In this document: in pieces, positions 26,717 through 45,683 of the stretch
How the letters are laid out: every line of letters begins with the position of its first letter
How positions within the stretch are numbered: position 1 is the stretch's first letter
From: Phycisphaera sp.
GTDB lineage: Bacteria > Planctomycetota > Phycisphaerae > Phycisphaerales > UBA1924
Direction of reading: 5' to 3'
Assembly: GCA_025916675.1 (NCBI GenBank)
Contig: CP098402.1
Location: 2,537,205 to 2,601,204, forward strand
Length of the DNA: 64,000 nucleotides
Notes under the pieces: generated by a model
Seen by the model: only the letters and a program-made list of their open reading frames with translations
Database searches by the model: none
What the model was told of the DNA's origin: nothing
Program-made: the position numbers and the translations under genes

Positions 26717-27394
26717 TCAGGATACGCGTTCGGCCGCCAGCCCGCACTCGGGGCATGTGTGGATGCCTGCTCCCAGCTCGTACCCACACGCCACGCACCG
26801 CCCGCGCATCATGCGCCAGCACAGGCGCATCCATCGCAGCAGCACCATCATCCCCAGCGTAAGTGCCGCGTAGAAGGCACTGTTCATCACCAACCCAGGC
26901 CACCACACCCCGTAGGGCACCGGCCAGGTTTCACCGAACGCGCGAGGCTCCCAGAGTGGCGTGCCGCGGTTGGCGGGGTGCGAGCCGTCGGTGGTCGTCG
27001 CATACGCCGTACGCATCGGCCAGCCGACGGCATAGACCGCCGCCTCGCCCTCGCCACCGACCAGCTCGAGTTGCGCGTAGCGAGGCCGCGGATCCGCGGT
27101 TACTTGCTGCATTGCCGGCCGGCTGGCATACGCCCGGAGTTGGTAGTTGCCGAACGGTGCCCGGCGCTTGGCTTCCCAGATGGTCGCCAATGGCCCGTCT
27201 TGTCGCTGGTATCGCACGCCGCTGGTCTCGTCGTAGAACCGGGCACCCTTGTCCCACGCACCGTTGATTCCGATCGCTCTGGGCAGGCGGGCCGCCACCG
27301 CCGCCACCGGAACGCTCGCCACCGCAAGCACCACGCCCAGCACGAGCGCTACCGCGATCAGCCGGATGGACAGGATGCGTGGACGCGACCGCAT
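26717..27394 (-). CDS. Membrane protein with C-terminal zinc ribbon, upstream of gspF
   Basis: 225 residues of unknown function. There is one N-terminal transmembrane helix (about 10-34), a soluble middle domain, a second hydrophobic segment (about 168-190), and a C-terminal cysteine motif CVACGYELGAGIHTCPECG (two CxxC pairs), a probable zinc ribbon facing the cytoplasm. Two other genes in this window (59442-60080 and 61992-62507) share this layout. It lies 21 bases after the peroxidase gene and 3 bases before gspF, so it is probably co-transcribed with the secretion operon, though nothing shows that it takes part in secretion. Confidence 0.75.
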   Translation of the reverse strand: MRSRPRILSIRLIAVALVLGVVLAVASVPVAAVAARLPRAIGINGAWDKGARFYDETSGVRYQRQDGPLATIWEAKRRAPFGNYQLRAYASRPAMQQVTADPRPRYAQLELVGGEGEAAVYAVGWPMRTAYATTTDGSHPANRGTPLWEPRAFGETWPVPYGVWWPGLVMNSAFYAALTLGMMVLLRWMRLCWRMMRGRCVACGYELGAGIHTCPECGLAAERVS

Positions 27395-27415
27395 TGGTTC
27401 GATGCAGGACCCGGA

Positions 27416-28030
27416 TCAGCCCTCCAGCGCCTCGTCGATCGCCGCCTGGATCGCCGGGTCGTCGGGACTCGTCCTGGGGTCGAATCGCGCGATGACGGTG
27501 CCGTCCTTGCCCACCAGGTACTTGGTGAAGTTCCACGTTGGCTCGCCGCCCTGCTTGCTGAGCGTGGCGAACAGCGGGTGCGCGTTGTCGCCCTTCACCT
27601 CGGCCTTGGCCGCGATGGGATACGTCGCGCCCATGTCGGCGCAAAACTCGGCCGCCTCGGCCGTCCCGAGCGGCTCCTGGTTGAAGCTCGCGCTCGGGAA
27701 GGCGAGCACGGTAAACGACTTGCCCGCGTTGGCCTGCTGGAGTGTTTCGAGCTGGCCCACCTGGGGCGTCAGCCCACACCGGCTGGCGGTGTTGACCACC
27801 AGCACGACCTGCCCTTGGTAGGCGTCCATGGAAGTCGTCGAGCCATCGGCCATCTCGAACCCGACGCCGCGGACAGACGGGCCATTCTGGGTGTCGGTCG
27901 TCGTGCCATCCATGGTGATGCCCTCCTCAGGCGTGCGATAGGTCGTGTCCGTGTCGCCGTCGCCCGAGCAGGCGGTCAGCACGAGCAATGACGAGGCCAG
28001 CGAGGCCGTGAGTGCGGTCTTCATGAGCAT
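27416..28030 (-). CDS. Glutathione peroxidase-family lipoprotein
   Basis: 204 residues. Reduces peroxides, most likely using thioredoxin as in other Cys-type family members. The N-terminal signal peptide has a lipobox-like VLTAC (Cys about residue 21), so the enzyme is predicted to be membrane-anchored outside the cytoplasm. Family motifs: NTASRCGLTPQ with the peroxidatic Cys, LAFPSASFNQEP (equivalent of FPCNQFGxQEP, with the Gln), and WNFTKYLVGKDG with the Trp. A resolving Cys may be FCADMG. The start at 28030 has GGAGGG about 7 bases upstream. A divergent pterin-synthase gene starts 64 bases away. Confidence 0.9.
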   Translation of the reverse strand: MLMKTALTASLASSLLVLTACSGDGDTDTTYRTPEEGITMDGTTTDTQNGPSVRGVGFEMADGSTTSMDAYQGQVVLVVNTASRCGLTPQVGQLETLQQANAGKSFTVLAFPSASFNQEPLGTAEAAEFCADMGATYPIAAKAEVKGDNAHPLFATLSKQGGEPTWNFTKYLVGKDGTVIARFDPRTSPDDPAIQAAIDEALEG

Positions 28031-28094
28031 GTGGAATCCCTCCGTTGCGTCTCCCCTGGATGAGCCCAGGGGCCCAATCGTACTACCCTCACGT

Positions 28095-28940
28095 GTGAGC
28101 GGATCCACGACCCAAACGAAGGCCATCGAACTCGTCCGGACCACGCGATTCTGCGTGAACGATCCCTCGTTCGGGGATCCCGCGGGCCACATCGAGGCCG
28201 ACCCCAACGGCTACGCCGGCAGGCCCTCGATGCGCGGGCTGGGGCGGTACTACAGCGTCGACGTCACAGCCCGCGGCGAGCCCGACCCGGTGACGGGTTA
28301 CCTGATCGACATCAAGGCCATCGACCAGGCCGTGCGCGACGCCGTGGTGCCACTCATCACCCTGGCCTGCCACGACGACCCGGCGTGCGAACCGGCGATG
28401 CTGCTGCCCGAGCTGATGGCCGACCTCGAAGCCGCGCTGCCCGTCACGCTGGCCGCCCTGCGCTGGAACCTGACCCCCTATTCGAGCATCACCATGAACG
28501 CCACATCAGCGACCACCGTCGTCCTGCGCCAACGCTTCGATTTCGCCGCCGCCCACCGGCTGCACGTCGACAGCCTCAGCGACGAAGAGAACCAGAAGCT
28601 CTTCGGCAAGTGCAACAACCCCAGCGGCCACGGGCACAACTACCAGGTCGAGCCGGCGGTCGAAGCTTCATTGCCAGAAACCGGCACGATGCCCTTCACG
28701 ATGCAAGACCTCGAGCGGCTGGTCGATGAGACGATCATCGCGCCCTTCGACCACACAAACCTGAACATCGACCCGCCCGACTTCAGCCAGGCAGGCGTCA
28801 ACCCGAGCGTTGAGCACATCGCACGCGTGTGCTACGAGCGGCTAGCCGAGGCGATCGAAGCGACGAACTCTGGAGCTCGGTTGCGTGAGGTCACGGTGTG
28901 GGAGACGGATCGCACGCGATGTACGTATCCCTCGCCGTAA
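28095..28940 (+). CDS. 6-pyruvoyl-tetrahydropterin synthase / QueD family protein, two tandem domains
   Basis: 281 residues from a GTG start; single-domain homologues have about 120-150. The C-terminal half (from about residue 140) has the complete active-site pattern: FDFAAAHRL, GKCNNPSGHGHNY (catalytic Cys and zinc His residues), FDHTNLN and VTVWET. The N-terminal half (TTRFCVNDPSF..., YYSVDVTARGEPDPVTGYLI, IDIKAIDQAVRDAV) has the same strand-helix order but lacks the His zinc ligands, so it looks like a degenerate copy. Family members act on dihydroneopterin triphosphate in pterin or queuosine synthesis; which one cannot be read from the sequence. An ATG further in would remove part of domain one. 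Confidence 0.8.
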   Translation: MSGSTTQTKAIELVRTTRFCVNDPSFGDPAGHIEADPNGYAGRPSMRGLGRYYSVDVTARGEPDPVTGYLIDIKAIDQAVRDAVVPLITLACHDDPACEPAMLLPELMADLEAALPVTLAALRWNLTPYSSITMNATSATTVVLRQRFDFAAAHRLHVDSLSDEENQKLFGKCNNPSGHGHNYQVEPAVEASLPETGTMPFTMQDLERLVDETIIAPFDHTNLNIDPPDFSQAGVNPSVEHIARVCYERLAEAIEATNSGARLREVTVWETDRTRCTYPSP

Positions 28941-29892
28941 CACCCGGGGCCGGTGCGGGCCCGCTCTCGACCGGCTTGATCTCGTCCGGTCGCATGATCT
29001 TGCGACGCCAAGCCGACGGGCTCTCGCCAAGCAGGCACCCGAACGTCTGCGTGAAGTGGCTGTGGCTCGAGAAGCCCGTCGCGTGCGCAACATCGGTCAG
29101 GGCCATGCCCTGCGCGATGTAGTCAAGGGCCGCGGCAATGCGTAGCGCCGTCAGATACTTATGCACAGTCTGCCCCGTCCAGTGCCGGAACGTGCGCGCG
29201 AGATGGAAGGGTGAAACGTCCAGCTCATCGGAGAGGTCGTCCAGCGTAAGGCGATCGGCATACCGCTGGGCCAGCACGGCCTTGGCGTTCTCGGCCAAGT
29301 CCCGGTGCGCCCGGCGTGTGGGCTCGGTCACGGCGGCCGAGCGACGCTGCTTCGCGCTCACGCCCGGCTCGAGCGCACGACGGAAGACGTCAAGCACCGC
29401 CTCGCCCAGGCCGAGCGGATCGGACGAGGGGTCGGCCAGTTGCGTGCTCAGGCGCCGCTGGTCCCGATACAACTCGGGCGGGCACGTGGTGTGCGTGAAC
29501 GGCGCGAGCGACTCGGGGCTCTCAGCTTTCAGCCCAAGGCTCCGCGCGATCTCGATAGCGACGTGGGGAACGACGCTGAACCACTCGCACCGATCGCCGC
29601 GATCGGTGAGCGCGCGGCGCTTATACGGACGCAGCGCGTTGTACACCATGGTCGTGTTCGGGTCGGCAACGACGGGCTCGGCGTCGTCCTGGATGATGAT
29701 CACCGGGTCGCGCGCGAACACCACCGTGGGCCAGAAGATTGGCCCCGTGTCGGCAAAGCCCGGCCAATCGACCGGCAAGCGAAAGCGGCCGTGCAACCAG
29801 TCACGGTCGGCGACCACCAACTCGTTGGGGCTGACACCGGGCCTGCCTCGCAGGCGGTGGAAGCGCGACGCGTCCCGTTCACTCATCCTCAT
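28891..29892 (-). CDS. AraC-family transcriptional regulator
   Basis: 333 residues. The N-terminal effector or dimerisation domain (about 1-190) is not one I can name. The C-terminal double helix-turn-helix (about 205-305) shows the AraC signature: LDDLSDELDVSPFHLARTFR for the first motif and ALTDVAHATGFSSHSHFTQTF for the second. A Pro-rich tail of about 30 residues follows the DNA-binding domain. The ATG at 29892 has AAGGA upstream; GTG at 29895 is possible. The 3' end overlaps the convergent pterin-synthase gene by 50 bases. Its target genes are not evident. Confidence 0.88.
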   Translation of the reverse strand: MRMSERDASRFHRLRGRPGVSPNELVVADRDWLHGRFRLPVDWPGFADTGPIFWPTVVFARDPVIIIQDDAEPVVADPNTTMVYNALRPYKRRALTDRGDRCEWFSVVPHVAIEIARSLGLKAESPESLAPFTHTTCPPELYRDQRRLSTQLADPSSDPLGLGEAVLDVFRRALEPGVSAKQRRSAAVTEPTRRAHRDLAENAKAVLAQRYADRLTLDDLSDELDVSPFHLARTFRHWTGQTVHKYLTALRIAAALDYIAQGMALTDVAHATGFSSHSHFTQTFGCLLGESPSAWRRKIMRPDEIKPVESGPAPAPGVTARDTYIACDPSPTP

Positions 29893-30247
29893 CACAGAGA
29901 GTCCTTACCCCGGCCGGTCCGTCCGGTAGCCGTCGCTCATTGGCAAGCTTCTTACAATTCGAAGGGCTCGGCGACCTCGGCGAGGTGGCTACGAGCGGGC
30001 CCTGCGGGGCCGTCGATCCTTCGGCGGCTCGCCCCCCAGAGCACCCCCTATGGTGTTGGGATCGGAGCCGCAGCCCTTTTGTACTGTGCCGCGCATCGGA
30101 GGTTGCGGCTGTCGGGATCCGATGCAACTTCGCGCTCTACAAGCAAGATTATGAAAGTGATCCAGGCCCCTCATCGGTCATGCTGAGAGGGCTGGGGTTG
30201 CCCCAAACAGCCCCGTCTACCAATTGCACAGACCCAAGGAGCCCCCA
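29893..30247. other. Divergent intergenic region between araC-like gene and FG-GAP gene
   Basis: About 355 bases that must hold the promoters of both flanking genes. I found no open frame with coding character, no strong terminator and no convincing -35/-10 pair. AAGGAG, 8 bases before the ATG at 30248, is the ribosome binding site of the FG-GAP gene. Confidence 0.5.
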
Positions 30248-31672
30248 ATGCAACCCGTCCCCAATCGCCGCCTCAGTGGCCTGCTGTCCATCCTGGCCGC
30301 CTGCCTCGTGCCCATCGAGAGTGCCCGCGGCCAATTCGTCGAACCCGACGTGCGCGTCCACTTCGAGGTCTCCGGCGACGGCCGGTTTGGCTGGGCCATA
30401 TCGGAACTGGCCGACATCGACGGCGACGGTGCGATGGAACTGATCGTCGGGGCACCCTTCGTCAACGGCGTGGTCGGTGCGGGCGACGGCCGATGCGTGG
30501 TGTACTCCGGTGCCAACGGCGATGTGCTGATGGACCTCTCGGCGGATGGGCCGGGCGAGAACTTCGGGTGGTCGGTCGCCGACGCGGGCGATGCCAACGG
30601 CGACGGCGTCAGCGACGTGCTCGTGGGCGCACCCCGGCGCGACGCGCAGCGCGGTGCCGTCTACGTCTTCTCGGGTCACCCGGACTCGCGCGGGGCCCTA
30701 TTGCAGCGTGTTGACGGCCAACGAGCCGGTGAGAGCTTTGGCTACGCGCTCGCTGGCCTGGGCGACGTGGATGGTGATGGCACGGGTGAGGTTGCCATCG
30801 GCGCACCGCAGAGCGACTCGGGCGCGGGCGTGCTCAACGACGGACGCGTGTATGTCGTGAGTGTCATGGACGCGAGCGTGCTGCACGACATCCCCGGGCC
30901 GGTAGCGGGTGCGCAGCTCGGCCGGGGCATCGGCCGCATCGGAGACATCGACGGAGACGGCGCAACCGACTTCGCCGCCTCGGCGACCAACGCGCAGCGC
31001 GCCGAGGTGTTCTCCGGGGCCACCGGCGAGCCTTTGCTGGTACCGCTGCTGCCCGACACCACCGCGGGTGCGTTCGGCGACTTTTTCGTCGGACCGGCGG
31101 GCGACGCCAACGCCGATGGCATCCCCGATATCTACGTCGGCGACTATGCCGCAGATGGCAATCGCGGCCGCGTCCACGTCTACAGCGGTGCCAACGGATC
31201 ACCCCTGTGGCAGCGTGGTGGTGGCGTGGATGGCATCGGGCGCGGGCTCGGCTGCGGGCGCTCCGCCGGCGACGTGAACGGCGACGGGCACGACGATATC
31301 GTCGCCGGCTCGTATCTCGCGGGCCAAGCCACCGTGTTTTCGGGGGCCGACGGCTCAACGCTCCGCTCGATCAGCGCCACCTCACCCGCTGGGCAACTCG
31401 GCTTTGATAGCGTCGGTATCGGCGACGTCACCGGCGATGGGCTCGCCGATCTCGCGATTTCGGCCGCGGTTGGCGACACCGTGTACGCCATCGCGGGCAA
31501 CTGCGACGCCGACCTCGACGGAGACGGCCAGGCGACCATCTTCGACTTTCTCGCGTTCCAGAACGCCTTCGACGCCGGCGACCCGATCGCCGATTTCGAT
31601 GGGGACGGCGACCTGACGATCTTCGACTTCTTGGCCTTCCAGAACGCGTTCGACATCTGCGCCGATGGTTAG
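30248..31672 (+). CDS. Secreted FG-GAP (integrin-type propeller) protein with dockerin-like C-terminal tail
   Basis: 474 residues. A signal peptide ([20 protein letters not shown]) is followed by seven FG-GAP-type blades with Asp-rich calcium loops: [84 protein letters not shown] and [13 protein letters not shown]. The tail has two copies of an Asp-rich loop plus [13 protein letters not shown] ([14 protein letters not shown] and [14 protein letters not shown]), like the dockerin-type anchors common in Phycisphaerae. The protein is probably exported and calcium-stabilised; its ligand is unknown. The start at 30248 has AAGGAG. The stop overlaps the convergent carB end by 3 bases. Confidence 0.88.
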   Translation: MQPVPNRRLSGLLSILAACLVPIESARGQFVEPDVRVHFEVSGDGRFGWAISELADIDGDGAMELIVGAPFVNGVVGAGDGRCVVYSGANGDVLMDLSADGPGENFGWSVADAGDANGDGVSDVLVGAPRRDAQRGAVYVFSGHPDSRGALLQRVDGQRAGESFGYALAGLGDVDGDGTGEVAIGAPQSDSGAGVLNDGRVYVVSVMDASVLHDIPGPVAGAQLGRGIGRIGDIDGDGATDFAASATNAQRAEVFSGATGEPLLVPLLPDTTAGAFGDFFVGPAGDANADGIPDIYVGDYAADGNRGRVHVYSGANGSPLWQRGGGVDGIGRGLGCGRSAGDVNGDGHDDIVAGSYLAGQATVFSGADGSTLRSISATSPAGQLGFDSVGIGDVTGDGLADLAISAAVGDTVYAIAGNCDADLDGDGQATIFDFLAFQNAFDAGDPIADFDGDGDLTIFDFLAFQNAFDICADG

Positions 31673-34600
31673 CCGGCCGTCACCGGCTCGGCCTTGCCGG
31701 CCATGGCCGCGTACTCCTGCAACGGCCGCACCGACCAGTCACCGGCGCGCAGGGCGGCGATGGCGTCCACCGCGGCCCGCGCAGCCGTCGCGGTCGTGAT
31801 CATCGGGATCGAAAGCCGAACCGCGGTCGAACGGATGCGGCCCTCGTCGGTCTCGCTGCCGCTGGCCGTGGGCGTGTTGATGACCAGATGAATATCGCCG
31901 CTGGTCATCATGTCGATGACGTTGGGCCGCGCCCCCGTGGCGATCTTCTGCACCAGGTTCGTGCGCACGCTGTACTTGGCAAGGAAGTCGGCCGTGCCGC
32001 CCGTGCTGTAGATCACGAAGCCCATGGCCGCCAAGCCGCGCACGACCGGCAGGATGCCGGCCTTGTCGGCATCGCGCACCGAGACGAACACCGCCCCGGC
32101 CGTCGGCAGCGTGTTGCCCGCCGCCATCGCCGCCTTGGCCAGCGCGAGTGGTGGTGAGGCGTCGATGCCCATCACCTCGCCCGTGCTTCGCATCTCCGGG
32201 CCCAGCACGAAGTCGACCCGTGGGAATTTCTGGTGCGGAAAAACCGGGGCCTTCACGGCATACGCGCCGGTATCGGTCACTTCCTGCACATCCAACTCGT
32301 CGAGCGACTTGCCCATCATCACGCGAGCCGCGAGGTTGGGCCAGGGCACGTGCGTGGCCTTGCTCACGTACGGGGCGGTCCGGCTCGCGCGAGGGTTGAC
32401 CTCCAGCACATACACCACGTCGTCCTTGATCGCAAGCTGCACGTTCATCAGCCCGCGGACCCTAAGCGCCGCGGCTAATTTCTGAGCGGCATCACGCACC
32501 TTCTCGATCGTGCGCGGCGGCAGCTCGTTGGGCGGCAGGAAGCACGTGCTATCACCGCTGTGCACGCCCGCGTGCTCGATGTGCTCCATGATGCCGCAGA
32601 TGATCGCCCGGCCATCGTCCGTCTTTCCGGTTGGATCGAAATCGGCGATCACGTCCACGTCGACCTCGGTCGCGCCGTCGAGGAACTTGTCGATCAGGAT
32701 CGGCGCATCCTGCAAGCCGCCGTCGAGCCCGGCACTCTGCACCGCATTATCGACAAACCGCCGCAGCGCCGACTTGTTCTGGCAGATTTCCATGCCACGC
32801 CCGCCCAGCACGTAGCTCGGCCGGACGAGCACCGGGTAGCCGATCTCCGCGGCGATCGCCTCGGCCTGCTCGCGCGACCGCGCGATGCCGCTGGCCGGCC
32901 GGGCCAGGCCGACGTCCTCCAACAAATGGTCGAACTGGTCGCGATCCTCGGCCAGGTCGATCGAGTCGAGGCTGGTGCCGATGATGGGCGTGCCCGCGAG
33001 CGCCAGGCCGTGGGCCAGGTTCAGCGGGGTCTGCCCGCCGTACTGCACGATCGTGCCCGTCAGGTTGCCATCGATATTGAGCGCTTCGGTCACGTTCAGC
33101 ACGTCCTCGAGCGTCAGCGGCTCGAAGAACAGCAGGTCGCTCGTGTCGTAATCGGTGCTGACCGTCTCGGGATTCGAGTTGATCATCACGCTCTCGATGC
33201 CGAGCTCTCGCGCGGCGAACGCGGCGTGGCAGCAGCAGTAATCGAACTCGATGCCCTGGCCGATGCGATTGGGCCCGCCGCCGAGGATCACGACCTTGGG
33301 CGCATCGGTGACGCGTACCTCGCTGTCGTACACCTGAGAAGCGGCACCGTGCTCGTCGTACACCGTGACCGGGTTTTCGTACGTCGAGTAATAGTACGGC
33401 GTGGCCGCTTCGAACTCCGCGGCGCACGTGTCCACCAGCTTGAACGCCGGCGTGATGCCGAGATTCTTGCGATGCTCGCGCACGCTCAGGATCGTCTCGC
33501 TGCGGATCGCGTCGAGGTACACGTTGGCGAGTTGCGCGTCGCTATACCCCAGCCGTTTCGCCGCACGCAGCACATGCTCGGGCACATCACCAAGCTGCTC
33601 GTAGCCCAGCAGCGTGTCCTCGAAAGCCACCAATTCGGCGATCTGTCCCAGGAAGAATGGATCGATCTTCGTGTGCTGGTAGATCCGATCGATAGACCAT
33701 CCCATCTTGAGCGCGTAGCGGACGTAATACAGCCGCCCCTGGCTGGGTACGGCAAGCTTCCGCGTCAGCTTCGTGTCGTCGATGGGCCACTCGATGGGCT
33801 GCCCGTCGGCCGTCCGAAGGCCCGTGGCGCTGGCGATGTGGTCGCTCTCGCCCGGCGCGGCGAAGTCGAGCACCAGCTGCTCGCGCTCGATGGCCCGCGT
33901 GGCCGTCAGCCACTTATCGTTGCGATCCAGCCCGAGCCCGAACCGCTTGACCTCCATCGAGCGGATCGCTTTTTGCAGGCTCTCCTTGAACGTCCGGCCG
34001 ATGGCCATCGCCTCGCCCACGCTCTTCATCTGCGTGGTCAGCGTCTCGTCGGCCTCGGGAAACTTCTCGAACGTCCACCGCGGCATCTTGGTCACGACAT
34101 AATCGATGCTCGGCTCGAAGCACGCGCTGGTGGTCGCGGTAATGTCGTTGCGCAGCTCGTCGAGCGTGTAGCCGAGCGCCAGCCGGGCGGCGATCTTCGC
34201 GATCGGGAAGCCCGTGGCCTTGCTGGCCAGCGCGCTGGAGCGCGACACGCGCGGGTTCATCTCGACCACCACGAACTCGAACGATTCGGTGCCGTCCCCA
34301 CCATCGGACACGTTGGGCGTGGGGTTCGGGTTGACGGCGAACTGCACGTTGCTGCCGCCGGTCTCCACCCCCACCGCCCGCACGACCGCGAAGGCCGCGT
34401 CGCGGAGCACCTGGTACTCCTTGTCGGTGAGCGTCAGGATCGGAGCCACCGTGATCGAATCGCCAGTATGCACGCCCATGGCGTCGATGTTCTCGATGCC
34501 GCAGACGATGACACAGTTATCGTTCTTGTCCCGGACGACCTCGAGCTCGTACTCCTTCCAACCCAGCAGGCTCTTGTCGATCTGCACCTGGCCGATCATG

Positions 34601-35220
34601 CTGGCGCTCAGCCCGCGTGTCACCTGCTGGCGGAATTCCTCGGTGTTGTACGCCACGCCGCCGCCCCAGCCGCCCAGCGTGAAAGCAGGCCGGACGATGG
34701 AAGGAAGCCCAAGTTCCTCGAGCGCTTCCATCGCCTCGTCCAGCGTCGTCACCGTTCGCGATGGCGCGAGCGGCAGGTCCTTGCTCTCACACACCTTCCG
34801 GAACGCCTCACGGTCCTCGGCGCTGTGGATCACCTTGCGGTCGGCCCCGATCATCTCGATGTCGAACTCTTCGAGCGTGCCGTCATCGTGCAGGGCGCAG
34901 GCGCAGTTCAGGGCCGTCTGCCCGCCCAAGGTCGGCAGGATGGCATCGATGCCCAGGCCACCGCTGGCCGTATCGCATTCCTTCTGGATCACCTTCCGAA
35001 CGCTCTCGGGCGTAATCGGCTCGATATACGTGCGATCCGACAGGCTCGGATCGGTCATGATCGTCGCCGGGTTGGAGTTCACCAGCACCACGCGGCAGCC
35101 CTCGGCCCGCAGCGTCTTGCAGGCTTGGGCACCGGAATAGTCGAACTCGCAGCCCTGCCCGATGACGATGGGGCCGGACCCGAGCACCAGGATAGTGCGA
35201 ATATCTTCTCGTTTGGGCAT
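31669..35220 (-). CDS. carB: Carbamoyl-phosphate synthase large subunit
   Basis: Makes carbamoyl phosphate from glutamine-derived ammonia, bicarbonate and two ATP for arginine and pyrimidine synthesis. 1,183 residues, about 100 more than E. coli CarB. Both ATP-grasp halves are present, starting at [20 protein letters not shown] and [20 protein letters not shown]. Metal-site motifs [19 protein letters not shown] and [19 protein letters not shown] are intact. A C-terminal MGS-like allosteric domain ([20 protein letters not shown]) completes it. Extra residues are visible at [20 protein letters not shown] and around the middle oligomerisation domain. The ATG at 35220 places the conserved [14 protein letters not shown] start; the frame is open further upstream without homology. 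carA is not adjacent. Confidence 0.96.
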   Translation of the reverse strand: MPKREDIRTILVLGSGPIVIGQGCEFDYSGAQACKTLRAEGCRVVLVNSNPATIMTDPSLSDRTYIEPITPESVRKVIQKECDTASGGLGIDAILPTLGGQTALNCACALHDDGTLEEFDIEMIGADRKVIHSAEDREAFRKVCESKDLPLAPSRTVTTLDEAMEALEELGLPSIVRPAFTLGGWGGGVAYNTEEFRQQVTRGLSASMIGQVQIDKSLLGWKEYELEVVRDKNDNCVIVCGIENIDAMGVHTGDSITVAPILTLTDKEYQVLRDAAFAVVRAVGVETGGSNVQFAVNPNPTPNVSDGGDGTESFEFVVVEMNPRVSRSSALASKATGFPIAKIAARLALGYTLDELRNDITATTSACFEPSIDYVVTKMPRWTFEKFPEADETLTTQMKSVGEAMAIGRTFKESLQKAIRSMEVKRFGLGLDRNDKWLTATRAIEREQLVLDFAAPGESDHIASATGLRTADGQPIEWPIDDTKLTRKLAVPSQGRLYYVRYALKMGWSIDRIYQHTKIDPFFLGQIAELVAFEDTLLGYEQLGDVPEHVLRAAKRLGYSDAQLANVYLDAIRSETILSVREHRKNLGITPAFKLVDTCAAEFEAATPYYYSTYENPVTVYDEHGAASQVYDSEVRVTDAPKVVILGGGPNRIGQGIEFDYCCCHAAFAARELGIESVMINSNPETVSTDYDTSDLLFFEPLTLEDVLNVTEALNIDGNLTGTIVQYGGQTPLNLAHGLALAGTPIIGTSLDSIDLAEDRDQFDHLLEDVGLARPASGIARSREQAEAIAAEIGYPVLVRPSYVLGGRGMEICQNKSALRRFVDNAVQSAGLDGGLQDAPILIDKFLDGATEVDVDVIADFDPTGKTDDGRAIICGIMEHIEHAGVHSGDSTCFLPPNELPPRTIEKVRDAAQKLAAALRVRGLMNVQLAIKDDVVYVLEVNPRASRTAPYVSKATHVPWPNLAARVMMGKSLDELDVQEVTDTGAYAVKAPVFPHQKFPRVDFVLGPEMRSTGEVMGIDASPPLALAKAAMAAGNTLPTAGAVFVSVRDADKAGILPVVRGLAAMGFVIYSTGGTADFLAKYSVRTNLVQKIATGARPNVIDMMTSGDIHLVINTPTASGSETDEGRIRSTAVRLSIPMITTATAARAAVDAIAALRAGDWSVRPLQEYAAMAGKAEPVTAG

Positions 35221-35473
35221 CCCGAGGGCTTCTCCAGAGGTCTTCCTGACCCATCTGCGCTCGCCGTAAGCCGGCGGGGACGCGGGATTCGCGCCCCGGG
35301 AGGCATGGTATGTCCGCAGCCCTTGCGCTTCCTTTGAAAAAGCCGCCCATCGACAACTCTGGCTCACGCCTCGCGCTGCGGTGGTCGATAACCCCCAAAG
35401 CCAGCGCGGCCAAACCCACACCGGCCGCTCGTAAACGACAGCGCCCCTGGGCGCTCCCAGAGGAGACTCCACC

Positions 35474-36904
35474 ATGCGTCGAATCATGACCGCTGGCCTG
35501 ATTGCCACCGCCGGCATGGGCTGCCTGACCCCCGCCGCCCACGGCGACGATCTGTTCCGCGTGGTGGTGAACCCAGACGACCCGATGGTCGGCAGCCTCA
35601 TCGTGGGCGGATCGTCCGTGCCCGACCTGGTCGAGGACCTGCTGGACACCCAGGGCGCGTTCGATCGCTTCAATGGCGAAGACTTCGCCGCCTCGCTCCG
35701 CTACGCCGGCGTCGACGATGCCATCAGTTTCACGCTGAGCGACGACGGAGACCGGGCCACGCTCCAGTTCCTGGGACGCGATGGCGCACCGCTGGTCTTC
35801 ACCACCGACGCCACCGGCGACGTCGAGGACCAGATCGTCGATTTCCTCGAGAAGGAGGGATCCGCAACGGTCGCCGACTTCCTTAAGGAAATCAACCAGA
35901 GGTCACTGGTCGCCGTCACCGACGGCAACCCCCAGTCCACCACCGCCACCATGGGCGCGTACAAGTACAACCGCTTCGGCAAGCACCAGGACCTGACCCG
36001 CATCGAACGCCGCATCATGCGGGGCGAGATCGTCGAGACCGCCAGCCCGAGGCCCGGCGCCTTCCGCATCCTGGGCCAGGAGCAGGACGGCGGCATGCAG
36101 GCCGTGGGCGATACCACCGGCTTCAACCAGGACCAGGGCCAAACCCAGGGCCAGGACGATTCACTCGGCGAGGGGCCGCCCGTCGGCGCCGCCCACGTGC
36201 AGTGGTTCAAGCCGGGCTCGGACAGCGGCCTTCGCCTCCGCTTCGATGCCCAGGCCGGCATCTCGGATGCCGACGGGCTGAGCAGCACGTTCGTGAACCT
36301 CTCGGGCAGCGCCGAGTATCGGGTCAACCGATTCTGGGGCGTCGCGCTCTCGGTGCCCATCAGCTACTACGACGTCGAGGGTGCCGACGTCGTCACGCTC
36401 GGTGCCCACCTGGACATTCCCATCCGCCTCATCCAGCAGGACGACGGCAAGGGCTTCACCCTCCAGGTTTCTCCCGGCGCGCTCATCGCCGGCTCGGGCA
36501 GCTACGAGATGGTCTCGGGCGGCCTGTTCTGGGGCGTGGGCGGCACCGCACTGGCCAGCTACGAGATCGACGACTGGCTCTTCAGCGCCGCGGCCACCTA
36601 CACGCACTTCGATTCGATCTCGCTGGAGATCAGCGAGTTCGAGTTCGACCCCGACCTGACCCAGGACTTCGTCCGCGTGGGCGGCAAGGCGTCTTACCAC
36701 ATCGGCGACAACGCCTACGTCTTCCTCGGTGCCAGCTACTCCGACTTCCTCGACGACGCCGCCGTCGATAATTACTACAGCCCCACCGCCGGCCTGGGCT
36801 TCCGCACCGGCGGCGGCTTCAACGTCCGCCTTGCCTACGAGGGCGACTTCGGCGACGACTACGAGGCCCACAAGGTGCAACTGGGCGTGCAACTGCCGTT
36901 CTAA
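35474..36904 (+). CDS. Predicted outer-membrane beta-barrel protein
   Basis: 476 residues, family not recognised. A signal peptide ([24 protein letters not shown]) is followed by an N-terminal soluble domain of about 150 residues, then a Gln/Gly/Asp-rich linker ([10 protein letters not shown], near residue 220). The C-terminal portion of about 240 residues has alternating polar and hydrophobic strands ([30 protein letters not shown]). The protein ends in Phe, as outer-membrane barrels usually do for BAM recognition. It could be a porin-like or adhesion protein. AGAGGAGA precedes the start, and a strong hairpin terminator follows. Confidence 0.7.
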   Translation: MRRIMTAGLIATAGMGCLTPAAHGDDLFRVVVNPDDPMVGSLIVGGSSVPDLVEDLLDTQGAFDRFNGEDFAASLRYAGVDDAISFTLSDDGDRATLQFLGRDGAPLVFTTDATGDVEDQIVDFLEKEGSATVADFLKEINQRSLVAVTDGNPQSTTATMGAYKYNRFGKHQDLTRIERRIMRGEIVETASPRPGAFRILGQEQDGGMQAVGDTTGFNQDQGQTQGQDDSLGEGPPVGAAHVQWFKPGSDSGLRLRFDAQAGISDADGLSSTFVNLSGSAEYRVNRFWGVALSVPISYYDVEGADVVTLGAHLDIPIRLIQQDDGKGFTLQVSPGALIAGSGSYEMVSGGLFWGVGGTALASYEIDDWLFSAAATYTHFDSISLEISEFEFDPDLTQDFVRVGGKASYHIGDNAYVFLGASYSDFLDDAAVDNYYSPTAGLGFRTGGGFNVRLAYEGDFGDDYEAHKVQLGVQLPF

Positions 36905-36933
36905 CCCGAATCCAACAACCAACACAACACGAG

Positions 36934-36960
36934 GCCCGGGCGCAAGCCCGGGCTTTCTTC
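36934..36960 (+). terminator. Rho-independent terminator of the outer-membrane barrel gene
   Basis: Perfect 8-base-pair stem GCCCGGGC (36934-36941 with 36946-36953), GCAA loop, then TTTCTTCT. It lies 30 bases after the stop codon at 36904. Confidence 0.85.
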
Positions 36961-36969
36961 TAACCTTAC

Positions 36970-37005
36970 AATAAAACAGCCGGGCAGGAAACTTCCCACC
37001 CGGCC
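36970..37005 (-). terminator. Rho-independent terminator of rpoC
   Basis: On the minus strand GCCGGGTGGGA pairs with TCCTGCCCGGC through two G-U wobbles, followed by TGTTTTATT. It begins about 50 bases after the rpoC stop. The pairing works only in the minus-strand transcript, which indicates its direction. Confidence 0.75.
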
Positions 37006-37054
37006 GGTCACTCTCAATCCATCCCTGGGGGTTCACCAGGGCTTGGCGATCACA

Positions 37055-41452
<4,398 letters not shown>

Positions 41453-41540
41453 GTGTGCCTCCGGTGGCAATTACCGGTAAAAGTTCATTTGACGACACGC
41501 GAGTTTGCCTCGCGGTGACACTGAATCTGTCGTGTTTTGA

Positions 41541-41839
41541 TTACGCCTCGCGGCGCGTGATCTTCAAACGTGATTCTTGAAGGATCTCTTCGCGTTGACG
41601 GGCCAACTCTTCTTGAGCTTCCTTAGTCTCGCTGCGTGACTGACGGTGCTTCCAAGAAACCGGCTTGATCCAATCTAACTCCTCGGCGCGCATAATCAGA
41701 CCCGTTCCAGCACCAAGGATCAAACCACGGATCACGCCCTCTTCCACTGGCCACCCAAAGACAATGGCAAGCACACCGCTACAGCCAGCGAATACTGCCG
41801 CCATGTGGATGCCAGATCCAATGAGGCTGATTACAGACT

Positions 41840-41843
<4 letters not shown>
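41541..41843 (-). CDS. Small membrane protein encoded between rpoB and rpoC
   Basis: 100 residues from a GTG that overlaps the rpoB stop as GTGA. Two hydrophobic segments ([18 protein letters not shown], about 13-31, and [16 protein letters not shown], about 37-52) form a helical hairpin, followed by a charged tail rich in Arg, Glu and Lys ([20 protein letters not shown]) that looks like a cytoplasmic coiled coil. No family recognised. Its third codon positions are visibly less GC-rich than those of rpoB and rpoC. An internal ATG at Met13 is an alternative start. Being inside the rpoBC transcript, it should be expressed with RNA polymerase. Confidence 0.65.
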
Positions 41844-45661
<3,818 letters not shown>

Positions 45662-45683
45662 CGGTCACCTCGCGATGGGAAGC

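Noticed and set aside
41453-41540. Possible terminator or promoter between the small membrane protein and rpoC
   Set aside because: No stem with U-tract and no recognisable promoter hexamers; only the rpoC ribosome site GGAGG is clear.
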